Origin: Actinomycetes bacterium
GTDB taxonomy: Bacteria; Actinomycetota; Acidimicrobiia; Acidimicrobiales; Acidimicrobiaceae
DNA length: 9,864 nt
NCBI GenBank assembly: GCA_021823385.1
Contig: JAKAOC010000048.1
Span: forward strand, 1-9,864
Reading direction: 5' to 3'
Within the stretch, counting starts at the first letter, position 1, and the number at the start of each line of letters is the position of its first letter. The translations under genes were made by a program, and so were the position numbers. Below are positions 6,446-9,864 of this stretch, piece by piece. The notes below the pieces were generated by a model. That model did no database searches. It was given only the letters and a program-made list of their open reading frames with translations, and was not told the origin of the DNA.

Positions 6446-7459
6446 GTGCGAGTCCTGCTTCTCCCCGACAAGTTTCGCGGGACGCTTGCCTCCAGGGAGT
6501 TCATTTCCGCGGCCCGCTCGGCTCTTACGGCGGTGGCCGAAGTTGACGGGCGAGTCGTCTCCGACGGGGGAGAGGGCCTGATCGAAGCACTTGATGGCAG
6601 GCTGGTTGAGGTCGAGACGGTGGATGCCCTGATGAGGCCGATCACCGCCTCCTTTTCGGTGCTGCCCGGCGGAGATGCTGTGGTGGAGATGTCACGCGCA
6701 TCCGGCTTGGCTCTTTTGGGGGGTCCGGCAGAGAACGACCCGGTGGCCGCCAGCACCTACGGCACCGGAGTTCTGATACGGGCTGCGTTTGAACGAGGCG
6801 CCCAGCACGTCGTGGTCGGATGTGGCGGCTCTGCAACGACGGACGGCGGCATGGGCGCCCTCGAGGCGCTGGGGCCTCGCGGAATCCCGGCCGGTTCATC
6901 GGTGTCGGCGGCTGTCGACGTTCGCACGTCCTACCTCGACGCGGCTGAGGAGTTTGCCCCGCAGAAGGGCGCGACCGCCGTCCAGGTCGCCTTCCTGAAG
7001 CGGCGCCTGGCCGGGAGCGCCGAACTGCTATTTCGCCGCTTTGGCCGCGATCCAAGGGGCGTGACCGGATCCGGCGCGGCCGGCGGGCTGTCGGGGATGC
7101 TTTGGGCGGCCGGTGCGGAAATCGTCGAGGGATTCTCCGTGGTGTCCGAATATCTCGGGCTGGACGACCTGGTAGAGGCCGCTGACCTGGTGATTACGGG
7201 AGAGGGCCTTCTCGACGACGAGTCGTTCAACGGCAAGGTGGTGGGCAGCGTGGTGACCCTGGCGGCCCGGCACGGCAGGAGGTGCCTGGTAGTTGCCGGC
7301 ACAGCCACGGAGGAGGGAAGACGGCGTCTGAGCGCGGAGGGAGCCGAGCTGCTGGAGCTTGCGGCCGAGTTCGGCGCGGAGAGGTCTCTTACCCAGGCCG
7401 GAGAGTGCGTGAGCCAGGCACTTTCGGTCTTCTCGCGCAGCTGGGGACGGCCGTCCTGA
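6446..7459 (+). CDS. Glycerate kinase (GckA/GarK/GlxK family)
   Basis: The family phosphorylates D-glycerate with ATP, usually to 2-phosphoglycerate, feeding glyoxylate, serine or sugar-acid breakdown products into glycolysis. With the GTG at 6446 the protein is 337 residues, beginning MRVLLLPDKFRGTL, which aligns directly with the family N-terminus (MKIVIAPDSFKGSL). Further family blocks are SDGGEG (39-44), GCGGSATTDGGMGALEALG (125-143), FAPQKGAT (170-177), GSGAAGGL (208-215) and DLVITGEG (247-254) followed by GK (263-264). It is somewhat short against the usual ~375. The frame is open from GTG 6398, and ATG 6425 or GTG 6437 are alternative starts; 6446 is preferred for the alignment and the -10-like TAGAGT seven bases upstream. 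It is divergent from otsA across about 75 bases. Whether product is 2- or 3-phosphoglycerate is not readable. Confidence 0.9.
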   Translation: MRVLLLPDKFRGTLASREFISAARSALTAVAEVDGRVVSDGGEGLIEALDGRLVEVETVDALMRPITASFSVLPGGDAVVEMSRASGLALLGGPAENDPVAASTYGTGVLIRAAFERGAQHVVVGCGGSATTDGGMGALEALGPRGIPAGSSVSAAVDVRTSYLDAAEEFAPQKGATAVQVAFLKRRLAGSAELLFRRFGRDPRGVTGSGAAGGLSGMLWAAGAEIVEGFSVVSEYLGLDDLVEAADLVITGEGLLDDESFNGKVVGSVVTLAARHGRRCLVVAGTATEEGRRRLSAEGAELLELAAEFGAERSLTQAGECVSQALSVFSRSWGRPS

Positions 7460-7473
7460 ATCTCCCGGCTGTC

Positions 7474-7479
7474 TAGAAT
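7474..7479 (+). promoter_or_regulatory. Probable -10 element (TAGAAT) for the riboswitch-metM-metO unit
   Basis: TAGAAT matches the consensus at five of six positions and would place the transcript start near 7486, giving a leader of about 120 nt that contains the whole riboswitch. No convincing -35 lies at 16-18 bases. An inverted repeat, ATCGGG-AA-CCCGAT (7478-7491), overlaps its end and the expected start point. Confidence 0.4.
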
Positions 7480-7507
7480 CGGGAACCCGATCGAACTTTC
7501 ACAATCG

Positions 7508-7596
7508 AGATCATCAAGAGCGGTGTAGGGACGGGCCCGAAGATGCCGCGGCAACCAGTCGAGCGACCAGGTGCCAATGCCCGATCGATGAGGAGG
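7508..7596 (+). promoter_or_regulatory. SAM-I-type (S-box clan) S-adenosylmethionine riboswitch
   Basis: The conserved S-box core reads in order: ATCAAGAG (7513-7520), AGGGAC (7527-7532), GGGCCC (7533-7538), GGCAACC (7550-7556) and GGTGCCAAT (7570-7578). Stems can be drawn: P1 TCATC (7511-7515) with GATGA (7587-7591); P2 GCGGT (7520-7524) with GCCGC (7545-7549); P3 ACC (7554-7556) with GGT (7570-7572), capped by GTC-GAGC-GAC (7558-7567). A separate P4 hairpin is not evident, so the subtype may be a compact SAM-I or a SAM-I/IV variant. No terminator hairpin with a T-run follows. The last base of P1 is the first of the AGGAGG (7591-7596) serving the next gene, so translational control by SAM is likely. 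S-box RNAs normally switch off methionine or SAM supply genes when SAM is plentiful. Confidence 0.88.
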
Positions 7597-7607
7597 TGTG
7601 ACCCAAA

Positions 7608-8849
7608 GTGTCATACGTGGAATGCCTGGTGTGCAAGGAATGCGGCCAGACCTACGAAGCCAAGGCACTGCACGTCTGCGAGTTCTGCTTTGGCCCGCTA
7701 GAGGTTCGTTACGACTACGACGCCATTGCGGCCCACGTCAGCCACGAGTCGATCGCCAATGGCCCCCTCTCCATTTGGCGCTACCGTGACCTGCTCCCGG
7801 TGGAGGGCGAGCAGTACGTCTCCCTAGGGGCGGGCTTCACTCCGCTGGTGCGCGCCGAACGCCTTGGCAACGCACTGGGCCTCTCGGATCTTTGGATCAA
7901 GAACGACACGCTGAATCCGACCGGCTCGTTCAAGGACCGGGTGGTCTCGGTGGCGCTGTCGCGGGCCAGGGAGCTGGGCCTCAAGGTGGCCGCCTGCGCC
8001 TCCACCGGCAACCTCGCCAACTCGGTTGCCGCTCACGCTGCTTGGGCGAACATGGAAGCCTACGTTTTCGTCCCAGCCAACCTCGAACGTGCCAAGATCA
8101 CCACCACCGCCGTCTACGGCGGCAACCTGGTGGCGATCGACGGCAACTACGACGACGTCAACCGGCTCTGTGCCGAGATCGCCTCGGAGGAGCCCGACTG
8201 GGCGTTCGTGAACGTGAATGTGCGCACCTATTACGGGGAGGGTTCGAAGACCCTGGCCTTCGAAGTTGCCGAGCAGCTCGGCTGGCGGGCCCCGGACCAC
8301 GTGGTGGTGCCGGTCGCCTCGGGCAGCCAGCTCACCAAGATCCACAAGGGATTTCAGGAGCTGTATCGTGTCGGCCTGCTCGACAAGGAGCCAAAAGTCC
8401 GGATCTCGGGGGCTCAGGCGGCAGGCTGCTCGCCGGTGGCGACCGCCTTTGCCAGCGGAGTCGATGTCATTCGCCCGGTAAAGCCCGACACCATCGCCAA
8501 GTCGTTGGCCATTGGCAACCCGGCCGACGGCTACTACGCCCTCGACATCGTGCGGCGGACCGGCGGATCCTTCGGGTCGGTCACCGACGAAGAGGTTCTG
8601 GACGGCATCCGCCTTCTTGCCCAGACCGAGGGGATCTTCGCCGAGACCGCGGGAGGCGTCACCATCGCAACTCTGGTCAAGCTTGCCCGTGAAGGCGTGA
8701 TCGGCAAGGACGAGAAGACCGTCGCGTATGTGACCGGCAACGGGCTCAAGACTGTCGAAGCGATGACCGGGGCCGGCCCGACCATCACCATCGATCCTTC
8801 CCTGGACTCGTTCTTCGGGTTCCTCAAGACGCAAAGGAGCGCAAGATAG
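7608..8849 (+). CDS. metM: Threonine-synthase-family PLP enzyme; probable O-phosphohomoserine-dependent homocysteine synthase (MetM-like), otherwise threonine synthase ThrC
   Basis: This is a fold-type II PLP enzyme of 413 residues. A zinc-ribbon-like N-terminus has Cys pairs C9/C12 and C24/C27. The PLP lysine is K109 in NPTGSFKDR (103-111), and a phosphate-binding loop ASTGNLANS (131-139) follows. Threonine synthase uses O-phosphohomoserine and water. Where the ThrC enzymes I recall have PVGNAGNI before the PLP-phosphate region, this protein has PVASGSQLTKI (235-245). Three context signs favour sulfur transfer: the SAM riboswitch just upstream, a sulfur carrier gene overlapping the stop by one base (TAGTG), and no hom or thrB nearby. 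The Streptomyces MetM/MetO pair, as I recall it, makes homocysteine from O-phosphohomoserine and carrier thiocarboxylate with this gene arrangement. GTG 7608 is the start, with AGGAGG at 7591-7596. The family is certain; the reaction is inferred. Plain ThrC is the alternative. Confidence 0.78.
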   Translation: MSYVECLVCKECGQTYEAKALHVCEFCFGPLEVRYDYDAIAAHVSHESIANGPLSIWRYRDLLPVEGEQYVSLGAGFTPLVRAERLGNALGLSDLWIKNDTLNPTGSFKDRVVSVALSRARELGLKVAACASTGNLANSVAAHAAWANMEAYVFVPANLERAKITTTAVYGGNLVAIDGNYDDVNRLCAEIASEEPDWAFVNVNVRTYYGEGSKTLAFEVAEQLGWRAPDHVVVPVASGSQLTKIHKGFQELYRVGLLDKEPKVRISGAQAAGCSPVATAFASGVDVIRPVKPDTIAKSLAIGNPADGYYALDIVRRTGGSFGSVTDEEVLDGIRLLAQTEGIFAETAGGVTIATLVKLAREGVIGKDEKTVAYVTGNGLKTVEAMTGAGPTITIDPSLDSFFGFLKTQRSAR

Positions 8850-9130
8850 TGTCAGTCACCGTGCGGGTACCCACCCAGCTTCGCAGCCTCACCGATGGAG
8901 TTTCCGAGGTGTCCGTGGAGGGCAAGACGGTCGGAGAGGTCCTGACCGAGCTTGGCAAGAGCTACCCCGGATTCGCAGACCGCCTCTTCGACGACGGTGG
9001 CAACCTGCGACGCTTCGTGAACGTGTTCCTGGCGGACGAGGACGTGCGCTTCCTCGACGGGGTGGACACCCCCGTGGCCGCCGGCCAGGTGCTTTCCATC
9101 GTTCCCGCGGTTGCAGGCGGTGCCTCCTAG
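8849..9130 (+). CDS. metO: Ubiquitin-like sulfur carrier protein (CysO/MoaD/ThiS family, MetO-like) with a Gly-Gly-Ala-Ser C-terminus
   Basis: The 93-residue protein has a beta-grasp sulfur-carrier pattern: VTVRVPTQLRSLTDG (3-17), TVGEVLTELGKSYPG (27-41), LRRFVNVFLADEDVRF (53-68) and SIVPAVAGG (83-91). The RFVN...DEDVRF stretch and PAVAGG end closely resemble mycobacterial CysO as I recall it. Such carriers are adenylated by an E1/MoeB-like enzyme and thiocarboxylated at the terminal glycine, then deliver sulfide to a partner enzyme. Here two residues, A92-S93, follow the Gly-Gly, so the carrier should need trimming, as with QbsE-type and other JAMM-processed precursors. The GTG start overlaps the stop of the PLP enzyme gene by one base, with AAAGGAG at 8833-8839, which ties its role to that enzyme. 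A MoaD role in molybdopterin is unlikely from context. Confidence 0.85.
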   Translation: MSVTVRVPTQLRSLTDGVSEVSVEGKTVGEVLTELGKSYPGFADRLFDDGGNLRRFVNVFLADEDVRFLDGVDTPVAAGQVLSIVPAVAGGAS

Positions 9131-9168
9131 CGAATTTTTTTGGCGGGAGACTCCGCACGAACCGGAAG

Positions 9169-9195
9169 TTAGCACTCTAGTATTGAGAGTGCTAA
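9169..9195 (+). promoter_or_regulatory. CIRCE operator (HrcA binding site) upstream of groEL
   Basis: TTAGCACTC (9169-9177), nine bases, GAGTGCTAA (9187-9195): a perfect match to the CIRCE consensus and spacing. HrcA binds it and represses the chaperonin gene until heat or unfolded protein titrates GroEL. A TAGTAT at 9178-9183 inside the spacer could be the -10 box, so that HrcA would cover the promoter; no clear -35 supports this. Confidence 0.97.
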
Positions 9196-9222
9196 ACGGT
9201 AACCCAATGGAGGGATCCCTAA

Positions 9223-9864
<642 letters not shown>

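Noticed and set aside
7478..7491. ATCGGGAACCCGAT as a terminator of the glycerate kinase gene
   Set aside because: A small hairpin is possible but no T-run follows; it overlaps a likely -10 box instead.
7824..8834. Minus-strand open frame of 336 codons
   Set aside because: Fully antisense to the PLP enzyme gene, whose motifs are unmistakable; Gly/Asp/His-rich composition typical of antisense reading.
9112..9141. AGGC-GGT-GCCT followed by seven T as a terminator after the sulfur carrier gene
   Set aside because: The stem is only four base pairs and is separated from the T-run (9135-9141) by about ten bases; too weak to call.

Overview
The window looks like chromosomal DNA of a high-GC actinobacterium, possibly from a deep-branching class. 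This is inferred from the ispD-ispF-rlmB cluster, a groEL with its own CIRCE operator and no groES beside it, a CysO/MoaD-like sulfur carrier, a LytR_C-domain envelope protein, and frequent GTG/TTG starts. I see no phage, IS or CRISPR sequence, and the gene content is housekeeping.

Layout. 1-768: 3' end of ispD, start/stop-overlapping with ispF (MEP isoprenoid pathway). 881-1699: rlmB-type 2'-O-ribose rRNA methyltransferase. 1727-1799: tRNA-Thr(UGU) on the minus strand. 1800-2134: gene-free stretch with an imperfect inverted repeat and weak promoter-like sequence. 2135-4177: large one-TM protein with a long disordered N-terminus and an outside LytR_C domain; its end overlaps otsB (4167-4988). 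otsA lies opposite (6370-4985), with its stop overlapping that of otsB. 6446-7459: glycerate kinase, divergent from otsA. 7508-7596: SAM-I-type riboswitch. 7608-8849: threonine-synthase-family PLP enzyme, overlapping by one base a small sulfur carrier protein (8849-9130). 9169-9195: perfect CIRCE element. 9223-end: first 214 residues of GroEL.

How the genes work together. otsA and otsB make trehalose from UDP-glucose and glucose-6-phosphate. The most interesting unit is riboswitch + threonine-synthase-like enzyme + sulfur carrier. SAM control and a sulfur donor make little sense for threonine synthesis. They fit homocysteine formation from O-phosphohomoserine with a thiocarboxylated carrier, the MetM/MetO route that I recall being described in Streptomyces. 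The carrier here ends Gly-Gly-Ala-Ser rather than Gly-Gly, so a tail-removing protease is predicted. If MetM/MetO is the right reading, the pathway itself is not new, but the pre-carrier tail, the compact riboswitch and its closeness to the ribosome binding site may be.
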